From NCBI RefSeq assembly GCF_900142185.1, contig NZ_FQZZ01000002.1:434001-498000 (forward strand): a stretch of 64,000 nt of DNA, written 5' to 3'. Under the pieces are notes generated by a model. The model was not told the DNA's origin, did not search any database, and saw only the letters and a list, made by a program, of their open reading frames with translations. Both the position numbers and the translations under genes were made by a program. The DNA comes from Lutimaribacter pacificus. Lineage in GTDB: Bacteria > Pseudomonadota > Alphaproteobacteria > Rhodobacterales > Rhodobacteraceae. Of this stretch, positions 18,840-31,615 are shown one piece after another. Position 1 is the first letter of the stretch, and each line of letters begins with the position of its first letter.

Positions 18840-19454
18840 TCAGGCGCGCTCCAGCGCAAGACGCCCGGCGAGCGCGGCAAAGATCGCCGCGAACGAGCGG
18901 TTGAGCCAGGTCATCACGCGGTCGCTGCCAAGCAGCCAGTCGCGGGCGCGGGCGGCGAAAAGACCGTAAAGGACGAACACGGCCAGGGTCATGGCCATGA
19001 ACACCGCGCCCAGTATCGCCATTTCCAGCGTCGCGGCGGCGGGATCGCCGGACAGGAAGGGCGGCAGCAGGGCAAGAAAGAAGATCGACAGCTTGGGGTT
19101 CAGGATGTTGATCAATGCCCCGCGCCGCGCGATGCGAAGGCCCGGATCGGATTGCGTGGCGGGTTTGATCGCCAGCGCCCCGTCGCTGCGCAGCGCGCTC
19201 CACGCCAGGTAGAGCAGATAGGCGACACCGGCGAATTTCACCACGTTGAACAACAGCGCCGAGGCATGAAGCACCGCCGCCAGCCCAAGCGTGGCCGCCA
19301 GCAGGTGCGGCACGATCCCCAGCGTGCACCCCAGCGCGGCGGCGATGGCGGGCCAGCGCCCCTGTCCCAGCCCGACGGCAAGGGTATAGATCACCCCGGT
19401 GCCGGGGGCGATGACGACGACGAAGGCGGTCAGCAGGAACTGGAACGAGATCAT
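18840..19454 (-). CDS. LysE/RhtB-family amino-acid exporter
   Basis: A 204-residue inner-membrane protein with about six TM helices. It shows the LysE N-terminal pattern FVVVIAPGTGVIYTLAVGLGQG and the conserved GALINILNPKLSIFFLALLPPF. The family exports lysine, homoserine, threonine or their analogues. The substrate is unknown. It stands alone between the DUF3429 gene and the pdx-oxidase-like gene on the same strand. Confidence 0.9.
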   Translation of the reverse strand: MISFQFLLTAFVVVIAPGTGVIYTLAVGLGQGRWPAIAAALGCTLGIVPHLLAATLGLAAVLHASALLFNVVKFAGVAYLLYLAWSALRSDGALAIKPATQSDPGLRIARRGALINILNPKLSIFFLALLPPFLSGDPAAATLEMAILGAVFMAMTLAVFVLYGLFAARARDWLLGSDRVMTWLNRSFAAIFAALAGRLALERA

Positions 19455-19496
19455 GCAGCCATGATTGCCCCGGCGGGCGCGGCCTGTCCAGCGCGA

Positions 19497-19958
19497 TCAG
19501 CGCGGTGGCGCAAGATCGGGGCCGGTGCGGAAATAGCTGACATCGTTGGTGAAGGTGCTTTCGGGCACCAGCCGGATCAGCCGGCCGGACGGGTCTTCGA
19601 TCCGGGCAACATGCTCGATGAACCAGGGGTTCCACGTTTCCGCAGGGCCAAGATAGCGGCGCAGCAACCGGCGGAACAGCGCCGGGTCCATCGGTTCGAC
19701 GCTGGCCCGCCCGCGCAGGCCCAGGTGGCGCAGCCGCCCGGCGGCGTTGTCGTAATCGACGATCTCGACCGAAACGCGCGGATCGGCGGCGATGCGGCGG
19801 GCCGAACTGGCGCTCTCGTCGCTCAGCATCCACAGCGCGCCGTCCTCCCATGCGAACCACACTGGCGCGGTGCAGGGCGCGCCATCGCCGGACAGGGTGC
19901 CCAGCGTGGCCATCAGCGGCAGGCGCAGCACCTCTTCTGGGTCGAACGCGGTCGGCAT
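19497..19958 (-). CDS. Pyridoxamine 5'-phosphate oxidase-like (PNPOx-fold) flavin-binding protein
   Basis: 153 residues with a split-barrel fold. TLGTLSGDGAPCTAPVWFAWEDGALWMLS and SARRIAADPRVSVEIVD form the typical FMN/F420-binding strands of the putative general-stress/PNPOx superfamily. True PdxH C-terminal motifs are absent, so it is not the vitamin B6 oxidase itself. The ATG overlaps the ispH stop by one nucleotide (TGATG), indicating coupling to ispH. Confidence 0.8.
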   Translation of the reverse strand: MPTAFDPEEVLRLPLMATLGTLSGDGAPCTAPVWFAWEDGALWMLSDESASSARRIAADPRVSVEIVDYDNAAGRLRHLGLRGRASVEPMDPALFRRLLRRYLGPAETWNPWFIEHVARIEDPSGRLIRLVPESTFTNDVSYFRTGPDLAPPR

Positions 19959-20908
19959 CACGCGTCTTCGCGCAGCACGCGGGGGACCTTGAAATTCACC
20001 CGTTCCTGCGCGGTTTCGACAAGTGACACCGTCACGTCGTAGCGGTCGCGGAACGCGTCGATCACCTCGGTCACCAGCACCTCGGGGGCCGAGGCCCCGG
20101 CGGTGATGCCAAGGCTGGCGATCCCGTCCAGCGCGCGCCAGTCGATATCGCCCGCACGTTGCACCAGCTGCGCGTAGGCGCAGCCGGCGCGCGCGGCCAC
20201 TTCGACCAGCCGGCGCGAGTTGGACGAGTTCGGCGCCCCCACCACCAGCAGCGCATCGCAAAGCGGCGCGATCTCCTTGACCGCCTGCTGGCGGTTGGTG
20301 GTGGCGTAGCAGATATCTTCCTTGTGCGGGCCGGTGATGGCGGGGAACCGCGCCCGGAGCGCGGCCACCATTTCCGCGGTGTCGTCGATCGACAGGGTGG
20401 TCTGCGTGACATAGGCCAGCTTGCCCGGATCGCGCACCTGCAGGGTGGCGACATCGCCGACGGTTTCCACCAGCAGCACCTCGCCGGCGGGCAACTGGCC
20501 CATCGTGCCGATGGTCTCGGGGTGGCCGGCATGGCCGATCATTACGATCTGTAACCCGTTCTCGGCGTGGCGCTCGGCCTCGATATGGACCTTGCTGACC
20601 AGCGGGCAGGTGGCGTCGACATAGATCATCTGCCGCGCCTCGGCGGCGGCGGGCACGGATTTCGGCACGCCATGTGCGGAAAAGATCACCGGGCGGTCGC
20701 CGGGACATTCGTCCAGCTCCTCGACGAAAACGGCGCCCTTGTCGCGCAGGTCGTCGACCACGTATTTGTTGTGCACGATCTCGTGCCGGACGAATACCGG
20801 CGCGCCCCATTTCTCCAGCGCCATCTCGACGATCTTGATCGCGCGGTCCACGCCCGCGCAAAACCCGCGCGGGGCTGCAAGGTGAATGGTCAGCGGTGGC
20901 TTGGTCAT
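19958..20908 (-). CDS. ispH: 4-hydroxy-3-methylbut-2-enyl diphosphate reductase
   Basis: A 316-residue iron-sulfur enzyme that performs the last step of the MEP isoprenoid pathway, making IPP and DMAPP. Three conserved Cys ligands of the [4Fe-4S] cluster are visible: C17 in [12 protein letters not shown], one in [12 protein letters not shown] and one in [20 protein letters not shown] and [10 protein letters not shown], also diagnostic, are present. Start at 20908; the open frame extends upstream without family similarity. Divergent from the histidine kinase. Confidence 0.96.
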   Translation of the reverse strand: MTKPPLTIHLAAPRGFCAGVDRAIKIVEMALEKWGAPVFVRHEIVHNKYVVDDLRDKGAVFVEELDECPGDRPVIFSAHGVPKSVPAAAEARQMIYVDATCPLVSKVHIEAERHAENGLQIVMIGHAGHPETIGTMGQLPAGEVLLVETVGDVATLQVRDPGKLAYVTQTTLSIDDTAEMVAALRARFPAITGPHKEDICYATTNRQQAVKEIAPLCDALLVVGAPNSSNSRRLVEVAARAGCAYAQLVQRAGDIDWRALDGIASLGITAGASAPEVLVTEVIDAFRDRYDVTVSLVETAQERVNFKVPRVLREDA

Positions 20909-21101
20909 CGCGGTCTCCGGGCTTTGGCCCACAGGTAGGGGAATGGCACGCCCGCGTCCAGTGCGGGCGCCCCATCCTTGCCATGATTTGACCGTCCTAA
21001 TTCCACGGTACCATGCGATCACGATCCCGGCGCAATCCGTCCGCCGTGCCCGCGGCGGCGCAGGCGTGCGTATAAGAACCAGTGATTTTCGAGGCGACAA
21101 C

Positions 21102-23231
21102 GTGAGCAACGAGCCAGACCTTTTGTCCGACGGCGACGTGCACATCACCTACACGGTGCGCGTGACGGCCTGGATCGTCATCACGCTCAGCATGTTCTGG
21201 CTCATGATGAGCCTGGCGGCACAGCAATGGGTGGTGGGGGCCGTTGCGGGGTTCGTGCTGATCGGCACCTGCCTGTCGCTGCTTGCGGTCCTGCTGGGCT
21301 ACAGCCTGCTGGGGCGGGTGGTGTGGTATTTCATCTGCGTCGCGGCGATCACGGTTGCGGTGTTCCTCGTGCACCCCGCCGGCAATGTCGAGACGATGTA
21401 TGCCGCGCTTTTGGGGGGGCCGTTCCTGACCTTCTCGCTCATACGCGAGCGGAATTACCTGATCGCGGCGGTGCTGGGCGTCATGACGGCATGGCTCGGC
21501 ACCCGCTTTCTGGGGCACGATTATTTCGGGCCGCCGCTGCTTGGCGCGGAATTCGCAAGCCAGCATGTCTCGTTCTTCGCGCTGTCCAGTACCTTCATCG
21601 TGGTCAGTTTCGAGATGGGCGTATTCACCTACCTGATGTACAGGAACAACGAAAGCCTGCGCGCCTCGCGCGAGGCGGCGGATGTGGCGAACCGCGCCAA
21701 GAGCGAATTCCTCGCCGCGATGAGCCACGAGATACGCACGCCGATGAACGGCGTCGTGAGCATGGTCGAGATCCTCGAGAATACCGAGCTGACGCCGGAC
21801 CAGCGCCGCATCCTGCAAACGGTGCAGGAATCCTCGGCGTCGCTGCTGCGCATCATCGAGGATATCCTCGACATGTCCAAGATCGAGGCCGGCAAGCTGG
21901 AGCTGGTGAACGAACCCACCGACCTGCTGCACACGGTCGAGGCGGCGGTGGATACGCTACGCTCCTACGCCGACTCCTACAATGTCGAACTCGGCCTGCA
22001 CTTCGACATGTCGCTGCCGCGCGAGGTGACCTGCGATGCCGGCCGCCTGCGGCAGGTGATCCTGAACCTGCTGGGCAACGCGATCAAGTTCTCGCGCCGG
22101 CCGGCGGACGAGGCGGGCGGCCATGTCGATCTGGTGGTGACGCGGGATGCCGACGACCGGATGCGCCTTGTCTTCCGCGACGACGGCATTGGCATCAGCG
22201 AGGAATTCCAGCAGCAGCTTTTCGAGCCGTTCCGCCAGTCCGAAGAGGTGACGACCCGGCGCTTTGGCGGCTCGGGCCTGGGGCTGACGATCGTGCATCA
22301 GCTGGTGACCAAGATGAACGGCACGATCTCGGTCGAAAGCACGCCGGGGGAGGGGGCGGAATTCACCCTGTGCCTGCCCATCGTCGCGCCGTCGGGCGCC
22401 ATGGACCGCCCCGATTTCACCGATACCGCCTTTGTCGTCTATCGCGCGGGGCAGCGGCACCTGGCGGCGTGGAAGGATTACATCGGAGCCTGTGGCGGTG
22501 TGATGATCGCGCTCGACGACCGGGGCGCGCTGTGGGACCGCGCCCGCGCCCTGACGCGGGACACGGTCTTTGTCATGGACATGGAGCCCGACGCCCAGCC
22601 CGCGCGTGACGCGCTGGTCGCCGGGTTCGGGCAGGATTTCCCACAGGCCCGGATACTGGTTCTGAATCGCACGCGCAGCCTGCCGGGCAGTGCGCCGCTC
22701 GATGGCACGGCGGCGGTGCAGGCCGGCCCGCTGCTGCCGTCGGAACTGTGGGATGCACTGCGGCAGTTGCGCAGCCGTGGCGCCCCGGGCCAGGAGGGCA
22801 AGTCGCTGCGCCCCGGCGCGATCACCGCAAGGCCCTCGGCCCTGGTGCCGCGTATCCTCGTGGCCGAGGATAACGAGATCAACCAGGTGGTCATCCGCCG
22901 CCAGATCGAGCAACTTGGCTACCGCGCGACGATCGTCGGCGACGGACGCGCCGCGATGAAGGAATGGCTGAACGGGGATTTCGACATCGTGCTGACCGAT
23001 TGCCACATGCCCGAGATGGACGGTTTCGCGCTGACCCGGCATATCCGCGAGATCGAATCCGCCCGCCCGGGCGGGCATATCCCGATCGTTGCGATCACCG
23101 CCAACGCGCTGAACGGCGAGGCCGAGAGATGCCTTTCGGCGGGGATGGACGGCTACCTGTCCAAGCCGGTGAAGCTGGCCGAGTTGAAATCCACCATCGA
23201 CACGCTGGTCCGCCAAAGCGACGCGGCCTGA
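21102..23231 (+). CDS. Hybrid sensor histidine kinase with C-terminal receiver
   Basis: A 709-residue inner-membrane kinase. Six hydrophobic helices (about residues 20-185) form the sensor. Next come HisKA ([19 protein letters not shown], phospho-acceptor His), HATPase ([37 protein letters not shown]), a poorly conserved receiver-like segment of about 120 residues, and a full receiver ([15 protein letters not shown], Asp in [19 protein letters not shown]). Start is GTG at 21102 with GAGGCG upstream; the next in-frame ATG is inside the first TM helix. No response regulator or Hpt gene is adjacent. The signal is unknown. Confidence 0.9.
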   Translation: MSNEPDLLSDGDVHITYTVRVTAWIVITLSMFWLMMSLAAQQWVVGAVAGFVLIGTCLSLLAVLLGYSLLGRVVWYFICVAAITVAVFLVHPAGNVETMYAALLGGPFLTFSLIRERNYLIAAVLGVMTAWLGTRFLGHDYFGPPLLGAEFASQHVSFFALSSTFIVVSFEMGVFTYLMYRNNESLRASREAADVANRAKSEFLAAMSHEIRTPMNGVVSMVEILENTELTPDQRRILQTVQESSASLLRIIEDILDMSKIEAGKLELVNEPTDLLHTVEAAVDTLRSYADSYNVELGLHFDMSLPREVTCDAGRLRQVILNLLGNAIKFSRRPADEAGGHVDLVVTRDADDRMRLVFRDDGIGISEEFQQQLFEPFRQSEEVTTRRFGGSGLGLTIVHQLVTKMNGTISVESTPGEGAEFTLCLPIVAPSGAMDRPDFTDTAFVVYRAGQRHLAAWKDYIGACGGVMIALDDRGALWDRARALTRDTVFVMDMEPDAQPARDALVAGFGQDFPQARILVLNRTRSLPGSAPLDGTAAVQAGPLLPSELWDALRQLRSRGAPGQEGKSLRPGAITARPSALVPRILVAEDNEINQVVIRRQIEQLGYRATIVGDGRAAMKEWLNGDFDIVLTDCHMPEMDGFALTRHIREIESARPGGHIPIVAITANALNGEAERCLSAGMDGYLSKPVKLAELKSTIDTLVRQSDAA

Positions 23232-23283
23232 TCCTCACGCAGATGTGGGTTGCGCGGGCGCCGGTCTGTGGCAGCCTGTGGCC

Positions 23284-23745
23284 ATGTCGGCAGGAACGCT
23301 TCCCATTCCCGCGCTTTGCGCCATGATACTGGTTCTCCCGGGCCAGGCCACGGCCTCGGACCATGGCGGGATCCTGCCCTACCGCGATCCGGCGGCGCTG
23401 CGCGAGGGCGCGCGGATCTATGCGGATTACTGCGCCAGCTGCCATGGCGTGCAGCTCGAAGGGCAGGAAAACTGGCGCGACCGCGATGCCGAGGGCTATC
23501 TGCCCGCGCCGCCCCATGACGCAAGCGGGCACACGTGGCATCACCCCGACGACCAGCTTGTCGCCATCACGAAATACGGGATCGAGGCATTGGTCGGGAA
23601 TGGTTACCAAAGCCGGATGATCGGCTTTGGCGATGTCCTGAGCGACCAGGAGATACTGGCGACGCTGGCCTATATCAAAAGCACCTGGCCCGCACAGATC
23701 ATCGCCCGCCACGACGAAGTCAATGCCATGGCGGCGGACGATTGA
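23284..23745 (+). CDS. Periplasmic monohaem c-type cytochrome
   Basis: 153 residues with a Sec signal peptide ending near AQATA-type residues 20-24. It has one haem-binding motif, CASCHG (C50, C53, H54), and a distal Met in SRMIGFGDVLSDQEI; this is a class I cytochrome c. It should carry electrons in the periplasm. The start at 23284 is chosen because the signal peptide begins there; 23245 is also open. It starts 52 nt after the kinase and may share its transcript. Convergent with the NYN gene, 4 nt apart. Confidence 0.85.
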   Translation: MSAGTLPIPALCAMILVLPGQATASDHGGILPYRDPAALREGARIYADYCASCHGVQLEGQENWRDRDAEGYLPAPPHDASGHTWHHPDDQLVAITKYGIEALVGNGYQSRMIGFGDVLSDQEILATLAYIKSTWPAQIIARHDEVNAMAADD

Positions 23746-23749
23746 CCCC

Positions 23750-24319
23750 TCAACCGGCCTGGTAGGCGGTTTCGCGCTGCGCGCTGGGTTCGCGGGGCGG
23801 GCGGCCGATCACTTCCTTCAACTCGTCGAGTTCGATGAAATTGTCGGCTTGCCGGCGCAGCTCGTCGGCGATCATCGGTGGCTGGCTGCGGATCGTGGAT
23901 ACTACCGAAACGCGCACGCCCTGCCGCTGGAGACTTTCGACAAGGGGGCGGAAATCGCCGTCGCCGGAAAACAGCACGATGTGATCGACGCGCGGTGCCA
24001 GCTCCATGGCATCGACGGTCAGTTCGATATCCATGTTGCCCTTGACCTTGCGGCGTCCCTGGCTGTCGGTATATTCCTTCGCCGGCTTGGTCACCATGGT
24101 GAAACCGTTATAGTGCAACCAGTCAACAAGGGGTCGGATAGGCGAATACTCGTCATTTTCCAGCAGCGCCGTATAGTAGAATGCACGCAGCAGCTTTCCG
24201 CGGCGCATGAATTCCTGTCGGAGCAGCTTGTAATCGATGTCAAAGCCCAACGCCTTCGCTGCGGCGTAAAGGTTCGACCCATCGATGAACAGCGCCAGCC
24301 GTTCGTCTTTATAGAACAT
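23750..24319 (-). CDS. NYN-domain (LabA/DUF88-like) putative ribonuclease
   Basis: 189 residues. The PIN-like NYN domain shows the conserved acidic residues in LALFIDGSNLYAAA near the N-terminus, in NMDIELTVDAME and in HIVLFSGDGDFRPLVE. These residues form the metal-binding nuclease site. Family members such as LabA and rae1-like proteins are proposed RNases. The start is given by the M of MFYKDERLALF. Divergent from folK across 134 nt of AT-richer DNA, probably holding both promoters. Confidence 0.85.
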   Translation of the reverse strand: MFYKDERLALFIDGSNLYAAAKALGFDIDYKLLRQEFMRRGKLLRAFYYTALLENDEYSPIRPLVDWLHYNGFTMVTKPAKEYTDSQGRRKVKGNMDIELTVDAMELAPRVDHIVLFSGDGDFRPLVESLQRQGVRVSVVSTIRSQPPMIADELRRQADNFIELDELKEVIGRPPREPSAQRETAYQAG

Positions 24320-24453
24320 AAAAGGTCCTTCCGATTGTACCCGAAGACGACACTCGTGAGTGAAAATGTGCGGTCGCTTCAGGCGTGGCAAAAAAATACG
24401 GCTATCGGTTGCCTCCGGCAAGGGCTTTATTGTCGCAAAAGGATAGGGCTCCG

Positions 24454-25023
24454 ATGACGATGGATCAACGTTGCTTGATCGCCTTGGGCGCGAATATGCC
24501 AATAGGCGACAAATTACCGCAGGTTGTTCTGCGGGATGTCTTGTCCCGCATCGGTAATATTGTCGGCCCCGTTTCCGCCTGCAGCCGGTTCTATCGCACG
24601 CCCTGTTTCCCGCCCGGTGCGGGGCCCGATTACGTCAACGCCGCCGCGCAGGTCGAGAGCGCCCTTGCCCCCGGCGAACTGCTGGACCGGCTGCACCGGA
24701 TCGAGGCCGCTTTCGGCCGCGAGCGCACCGAAAGATGGGGCGCGCGCACGCTGGACCTGGACCTTCTGGGCATCGGCGACCTGGTGCTCCCCGACCGCGA
24801 GACGCAGGCCGCATGGATGCGGCTTGGCCCCGACGAGCAGCGCGAAAAGGCGCCCGACCGGCTGATCCTGCCGCATCCGCGCCTGCAGGACCGGGCCTTC
24901 GTGCTGGTGCCGCTGGCCGATATCGCCCCCGGCTGGCGCCACCCCGTTCTGGGCCGCAGCGTATCGCAGATGTGCGCCGACCTGCCCGAGCGGGACCGCG
25001 CCGCGGTGATCCCGATCGCGTGA
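24454..25023 (+). CDS. folK: 2-amino-4-hydroxy-6-hydroxymethyldihydropteridine diphosphokinase
   Basis: A 189-residue folate biosynthesis enzyme that transfers diphosphate from ATP to 6-hydroxymethyl-dihydropterin. The signature RWGARTLDLDLL holds the Asp pair that binds magnesium; LALGANMP-type and LPHPRLQDRAFVLVPL segments are also conserved. The start MTMDQRC follows AAGGA about 10 nt upstream; MDQRC two codons later is possible. First gene of the core run that leads to rpoZ and rsh. Confidence 0.92.
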   Translation: MTMDQRCLIALGANMPIGDKLPQVVLRDVLSRIGNIVGPVSACSRFYRTPCFPPGAGPDYVNAAAQVESALAPGELLDRLHRIEAAFGRERTERWGARTLDLDLLGIGDLVLPDRETQAAWMRLGPDEQREKAPDRLILPHPRLQDRAFVLVPLADIAPGWRHPVLGRSVSQMCADLPERDRAAVIPIA

Positions 25024-25098
25024 ACGCCCTTGTCATTTCCCCGGCGATGCGGTAGGCACCGGCTTTCTGACCCGCCCACGATGATTGGAGTGTGCTGA

Positions 25099-25458
25099 AT
25101 GGCCCGCGTGACCGTAGAAGATTGCGTCGACAAGGTTCCCAACCGGTTCGAGCTGGTGATGCTTGCCGCACACCGCGCACGCGAGATTTCCGCCGGTGCC
25201 GGCCTGACCGTCGACCGCGACAACGACAAGAACCCGGTCGTGGCGCTGCGGGAAATCGCCGAGGAAACGCAATCGGCCGACGAACTGCGCGAGCGTCTGA
25301 TCGAATCGAATCAGACCCAGATCGAGGTGGACGAGCCCGAAGAGGATTCCATGGCGCTGCTCATGGGCCGTGGCGAACCCGCCGACAAGCCGGCCGAGGA
25401 CGATCTTTCCGAAGAAAAGCTCCTGCGCGCCCTGATGGAAGCACAGGGGCAGGGCTGA
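25099..25458 (+). CDS. rpoZ: DNA-directed RNA polymerase omega subunit
   Basis: 119 residues. [28 protein letters not shown] and [13 protein letters not shown] are the hallmark omega sequences; the acidic C-terminal tail is longer than in E. coli, as is usual for alphaproteobacteria. Omega helps assemble RNA polymerase and takes part in ppGpp binding. It directly precedes the rel/spoT gene, the same order as in most proteobacteria. Confidence 0.96.
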   Translation: MARVTVEDCVDKVPNRFELVMLAAHRAREISAGAGLTVDRDNDKNPVVALREIAEETQSADELRERLIESNQTQIEVDEPEEDSMALLMGRGEPADKPAEDDLSEEKLLRALMEAQGQG

Positions 25459-25483
25459 GCTCGCCGAACGGGACGCGGATGGA

Positions 25484-27616
<2,133 letters not shown>

Positions 27617-27630
27617 CGAAAGGGCCCGAG

Positions 27631-28293
27631 GTGGTTTTCAAACGCAGGGACAGACGGCCGATCTGGAAGATCGTGCTGGAATTTTTCTGGCCCCGCGGCG
27701 GTTGGCGGCGGGCCGCGCTTTACGTCAAGCACCGCCTGCGCCGCCTTCCCGATCCGCCCCACCGCATCGCGCGCGGCATCTTTGCCGGTGTCCTGACCAC
27801 CTTTACCCCGTTTTACGGCCTGCATTTCGTGATCGCCGCGACGATCGCCTGGATCATGCGCGGCAACATCATCGCGGCGCTGCTGGCGACGTTCTTCGGC
27901 AACCCGCTGACCTATGTGCCGATCGGGGTCGTATCGCTGAATACCGGCTATTGGCTGCTGGGCATCAACAAGCGCGCCCATGCCGAGATGCACGGCTCGT
28001 TCGGGCGGATGTTCGTGGATGCGGGCGCCGACCTGAAACACAATTTCGTCGCCGCCTTTACCGATGCCAATATGGACTGGTCCCGCCTCTCGGTCTTCTA
28101 TGACGAGGTGTTCTTTCCCTATCTCATCGGCGGGATCATCCCCGGCATCGTCGCCGGTGCGGTCTGCTATTACATCAGCGTGCCGCTGATCCGCGCCTAC
28201 CAGAATCGCCGCAAGGGTGCGATCAAGGCCAAGCTGGCGGCGTTGCGGAAGAAACGGCAAGCGGCCGCAGAGGATCGCGCAAAGGGGGATTAG
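27631..28293 (+). CDS. DUF2062 inner-membrane protein
   Basis: About 220 residues: a basic N-terminus, then DUF2062 with at least three TM helices. Conserved motifs are [22 protein letters not shown] and [12 protein letters not shown]. The tail is highly basic. The function is unknown; the family is often next to lpxK or rel genes. The start given is GTG at 27631 ([10 protein letters not shown]) with AAAGGG 6 nt upstream; a TTG at 27613 that overlaps the rsh stop is the alternative. Confidence 0.82.
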   Translation: MVFKRRDRRPIWKIVLEFFWPRGGWRRAALYVKHRLRRLPDPPHRIARGIFAGVLTTFTPFYGLHFVIAATIAWIMRGNIIAALLATFFGNPLTYVPIGVVSLNTGYWLLGINKRAHAEMHGSFGRMFVDAGADLKHNFVAAFTDANMDWSRLSVFYDEVFFPYLIGGIIPGIVAGAVCYYISVPLIRAYQNRRKGAIKAKLAALRKKRQAAAEDRAKGD

Positions 28294-28333
28294 GCTGCCG
28301 CGCAACCTGCCCCGTCAGAGGAAAGGACAACCG

Positions 28334-29083
28334 ATGGAGCCGTTGGGGAAACTGCGCCTGGGTGTGAACATCGACCACGTGGCCACCGTGCGCAACGCGC
28401 GCGGCGGGGCCTATCCCGATCCGGTGCGCGCGGCGAAACTGGCCGAAGAGGCCGGTGCCGACGGTATCACCGCCCACCTGCGCGAAGACCGCCGCCACAT
28501 CGCCGATGCCGATATCGACGCGCTGACGCAGGCGCTTTCGGTGCCGCTGAATTTCGAGATGGCGGCCACCGACGAGATGCAGAAGATCGCCCTGCGCCAC
28601 AAGCCCCACGCCGTCTGCATCGTGCCCGAAAAGCGCGAGGAAAAGACCACCGAGGGCGGGCTCGAGGTTGCACGCGAGGAAAACCGCCTGGCCCATTTCA
28701 TCGCCCCCCTGCGCGATGCGGGTTGCCGGGTGTCGATCTTCATCGCCGCCGACCGTCCGCAGATCGAGGCCGCGGCGCGCATCGGCGCGCAGGTGATCGA
28801 ACTGCATACCGGCGCCTATTGCGATGCCCATGCCGAAGGCCGGTTCGACGCCCGCGATGCCGAGCTGGAGCGGATGCGCGACATGGCCGCGCTGGCCCAT
28901 GACCTCGGGCTCGAGGTCCATGCCGGCCACGGGCTGACCTACGACACCGTGAAACCCATCGCCGCCTTCCCGCAGGTGATGGAGCTGAATATCGGCCATT
29001 TCCTGATCGGCGAGGCGATCTTTCGCGGGCTGGGCCCGGCCATCGCCGAAATGCGCCGCCTGATGGACGAGGCGCGCGCGTGA
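28334..29083 (+). CDS. pdxJ: Pyridoxine 5'-phosphate synthase
   Basis: A 249-residue TIM-barrel enzyme. It condenses 1-deoxy-D-xylulose 5-phosphate with 3-amino-2-oxopropyl phosphate to give pyridoxine 5'-phosphate. Diagnostic segments are [46 protein letters not shown] and [11 protein letters not shown] with the catalytic Glu/His residues. The start follows GAAAGGA. The stop overlaps the GTG of the next gene. Confidence 0.96.
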   Translation: MEPLGKLRLGVNIDHVATVRNARGGAYPDPVRAAKLAEEAGADGITAHLREDRRHIADADIDALTQALSVPLNFEMAATDEMQKIALRHKPHAVCIVPEKREEKTTEGGLEVAREENRLAHFIAPLRDAGCRVSIFIAADRPQIEAAARIGAQVIELHTGAYCDAHAEGRFDARDAELERMRDMAALAHDLGLEVHAGHGLTYDTVKPIAAFPQVMELNIGHFLIGEAIFRGLGPAIAEMRRLMDEARA

Positions 29084-29556
29084 TCCTGCTGCGCCGCCTT
29101 GCGCCGGTGCTGCTTGCCGCGATGGCGGCGGGCGTTGCGCGGGCGGATTGCGCGCTGCCGCCCGATGCGCAGGCGCAGGCCGCGCAGGTGGTCGCGCTGG
29201 TCAACGGCGAACGGCAGCGGCACGGCCTGCCCGCACTGGCGCAGAGCGGCGCGCTTGCCGGGGCGGCGGGCGATCACTCATGCTTCATGGCCGCCACCGG
29301 GCGCATGTCCCATACCGGCCGGGGCGGCCGCAAGCTGGGCGCGCGGCTGCGCGATGCGGGCTATGGCTATCGCGCCGCGGCCGAGAACGTGGCCCATGGC
29401 TACCGCGATGCCGGGGGCGTGGTGGCGGGCTGGATGCAGTCAGACGGCCACCGCCGCAACATCCTGATGCGCGACGTCACGCAGGCGGGCGCCGCGATGC
29501 GCGCGGGCGGCGACGGGCGCCCCTACTGGACGCTGATCCTGGGGCGGCCGCGATGA
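29080..29556 (+). CDS. Secreted CAP/SCP-domain protein
   Basis: 158 residues: a signal peptide ([20 protein letters not shown]), then a CAP domain with [13 protein letters not shown], the His-containing [18 protein letters not shown] and [20 protein letters not shown]. The CAP His/Glu residues are present. Bacterial CAP proteins (YkwD-like) are secreted and mostly uncharacterised. It starts with GTG overlapping the pdxJ stop, and its stop overlaps the acpS ATG, so it is embedded in the pdxJ-acpS pair. Confidence 0.85.
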   Translation: MILLRRLAPVLLAAMAAGVARADCALPPDAQAQAAQVVALVNGERQRHGLPALAQSGALAGAAGDHSCFMAATGRMSHTGRGGRKLGARLRDAGYGYRAAAENVAHGYRDAGGVVAGWMQSDGHRRNILMRDVTQAGAAMRAGGDGRPYWTLILGRPR

Positions 29557-29954
29557 TCCTGGGCATCGGCACCGACCTTGCGAATATCGAGCGTATCCAG
29601 AACACGCTCGACCGTTTCGGCGACCGCTTCCGCAACCGCGTATTCACCCCCGTCGAACAGGCCAAGGCCGAACGCCGCCGCGACACCGCCGGCACCTACG
29701 CAAAGCGTTGGGCCGCGAAAGAGGCGTGCTCCAAGGCGCTTGGCACCGGGCTGCGCATGGGCATCGCGTGGAAGGACATGGCCGTGTCCAACCTGCGCTC
29801 GGGCCAGCCGGTGATGGAGGTGACGGGCTGGGCAAAGGACCGGCTGGACGAGATGACGCCGCCGGGCCACGAGGCGATCATTCACGTAACCTTGACCGAC
29901 GATCACCCTTGGGCGCAGGCTTTTGTCGTGATCGAGGCCAGGCCGCTGGCTTGA
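29553..29954 (+). CDS. acpS: Holo-[acyl-carrier-protein] synthase
   Basis: A 133-residue phosphopantetheinyl transferase that activates ACP. The magnesium site is seen in [15 protein letters not shown] (Asp) and in the [16 protein letters not shown] motif (Glu). AcpS-type trimeric enzyme by length. The ATG overlaps the stop of the CAP gene (ATGA). Confidence 0.96.
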   Translation: MILGIGTDLANIERIQNTLDRFGDRFRNRVFTPVEQAKAERRRDTAGTYAKRWAAKEACSKALGTGLRMGIAWKDMAVSNLRSGQPVMEVTGWAKDRLDEMTPPGHEAIIHVTLTDDHPWAQAFVVIEARPLA

Positions 29955-30009
29955 CTCCCACCGCCCCCGCCCGCATGAAGCGCCAGACCCCAACCGCAAG
30001 GAACACGCA

Positions 30010-30846
30010 ATGACCTCCGAGGCCAAGAAGGGCAACGCCTTCGTCGAAACCGTCAAGACGATCGTCTACGCGCTTCTGATCGCGGGCGTCTTTCGGACGA
30101 TCTTTTTCCAGCCGTTCTGGATTCCCTCCGGGTCGATGAAGGATACGCTGCTGATCGGCGATTTCCTGTTCGTCAACAAGATGACCTATGGCTATTCCTA
30201 CGCCTCCTGCCCGACGATCCGCATCCCGGCCATCGGGCTGCATATCGACGCCAGGAACATCTGCGGGTTCCTCGACGGCGACAACACCCGCATCCTCGGC
30301 GGCGAGCCCAGGCGCGGCGACGTGGTGGTGTTCCGCCACCCGGTCAACGGGACCGATTACATCAAGCGCCTGATCGGCCTGCCCGGCGATACCGTGCAGA
30401 TGCGCGAGGGGCGGCTGTTCATCAACGGCACGCCGGTCGAACTCCGCGATGCCGGCACGTTCGAGGAACTGGCCCAGCCGCAGGGCCCGCAACGCCTGCG
30501 CCCGCGCTGCGAAAACGGGCCGGTGGGCATGGGCGCGGTCTGCACCAAGTCGCGCCAGATCGAAACCCTGCCCGAAGGGACCGAACACGCGATCCTGAAC
30601 ATCACGCGGCAGGGGTCGGACGACACGCCGGTCTACACCGTGCCCAGCGGGCATTACTTCTTCATGGGTGACAACCGCGACAATTCCACCGACAGCCGCG
30701 TGCCGCCGCAGGCGGGCGGCGTGGGTTTCGTGCCTTACGAAAACCTGATCGGCCGCGCCGACCGGGTGATGTTCTCGTCTGCCGGGCGATCAATGCTGGC
30801 CTTCTGGACATGGCGCGGCGACCGTTTCTTCAAGGGGATCGAGTGA
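30010..30846 (+). CDS. lepB: Signal peptidase I
   Basis: A 278-residue inner-membrane protease that removes Sec/Tat signal peptides. One N-terminal TM helix ([17 protein letters not shown]) precedes box B ([14 protein letters not shown], nucleophile S42), box D ([12 protein letters not shown], general-base Lys) and box E ([15 protein letters not shown]). A Cys pair lies in the periplasmic insertion. Its stop overlaps the GTG of rnc. Confidence 0.96.
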   Translation: MTSEAKKGNAFVETVKTIVYALLIAGVFRTIFFQPFWIPSGSMKDTLLIGDFLFVNKMTYGYSYASCPTIRIPAIGLHIDARNICGFLDGDNTRILGGEPRRGDVVVFRHPVNGTDYIKRLIGLPGDTVQMREGRLFINGTPVELRDAGTFEELAQPQGPQRLRPRCENGPVGMGAVCTKSRQIETLPEGTEHAILNITRQGSDDTPVYTVPSGHYFFMGDNRDNSTDSRVPPQAGGVGFVPYENLIGRADRVMFSSAGRSMLAFWTWRGDRFFKGIE

Positions 30847-31529
30847 AGCTTGCGGCCGAGCTGAAGGCGCTTGAGGCGCGCATCGGGCACGGGTTTTCCC
30901 GGCCCGACCTGCTGACGCGCGCGGTCACGCATTCCTCGATGTCCTCGCCGACGCGCAAGGACAACCAGCGGCTTGAATTCCTGGGCGACCGGGTGCTGGG
31001 CCTCGTGATGGCCGAGGCGCTGCTGGCCCATGACACATCAGCGACCGAGGGCCAGCTTGCCCCGCGCTTCAACGCGCTGGTGCGCAAGGAGGCCTGCGCC
31101 GATGTCGCGCGCGAGATCGGGCTGGGCGAGGCGCTGAAACTGGGCCGCTCCGAGATGCTGTCGGGCGGGCGGCGCAAGCAGGCGCTGCTGGGCGACGCGA
31201 TGGAGGCGGTGATCGCTGCCGTCTATCTCGATGCCGGGTTTGACGCGGCGCGCGACATGATCCTGCGGCTCTGGGGCGACCGCATCGGACGGGTCGAGGC
31301 CGACGCCCGCGATCCCAAGACCGCGCTGCAGGAATGGGCGCAGGCCCGCGGGATGCCGCCGCCCGCCTATTCCGAGGTCAGGCGCGCCGGCCCCGATCAC
31401 GCCCCCGAATTCACCATCGCCGTCGAATTGCAGAACGGCGACCGGGCCGAGGCCGTGGCCGGATCGAAACGGCAGGCCGAACAGGCAGCCGCCAAGGCAT
31501 TGCTGGAACGGTTGTCGGCCGGGGCCTGA
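30843..31529 (+). CDS. rnc: Ribonuclease III
   Basis: A 228-residue double-strand-specific RNase for rRNA and mRNA processing. The RNase III signature [19 protein letters not shown] and the second acidic motif [15 protein letters not shown] make the metal site. The C-terminal dsRNA-binding domain begins at about residue 155 ([19 protein letters not shown]). GTG start at 30843 overlaps the lepB stop, the usual lepB-rnc coupling. Confidence 0.95.
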   Translation: MKLAAELKALEARIGHGFSRPDLLTRAVTHSSMSSPTRKDNQRLEFLGDRVLGLVMAEALLAHDTSATEGQLAPRFNALVRKEACADVAREIGLGEALKLGRSEMLSGGRRKQALLGDAMEAVIAAVYLDAGFDAARDMILRLWGDRIGRVEADARDPKTALQEWAQARGMPPPAYSEVRRAGPDHAPEFTIAVELQNGDRAEAVAGSKRQAEQAAAKALLERLSAGA

Positions 31530-31615
31530 CCCGCCGCCGCGCCCCGATCAAGCGGACTCGCCTTGGCCGCCGCAATCGGCTATGCCCGCCGCACCATCAC
31601 GAAGGATAGACCCAG

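Noticed and set aside
19497-19958. PdxH (pyridoxamine 5'-phosphate oxidase) of vitamin B6 synthesis
   Set aside because: Only the general split-barrel is visible; the PdxH C-terminal signature is lacking.
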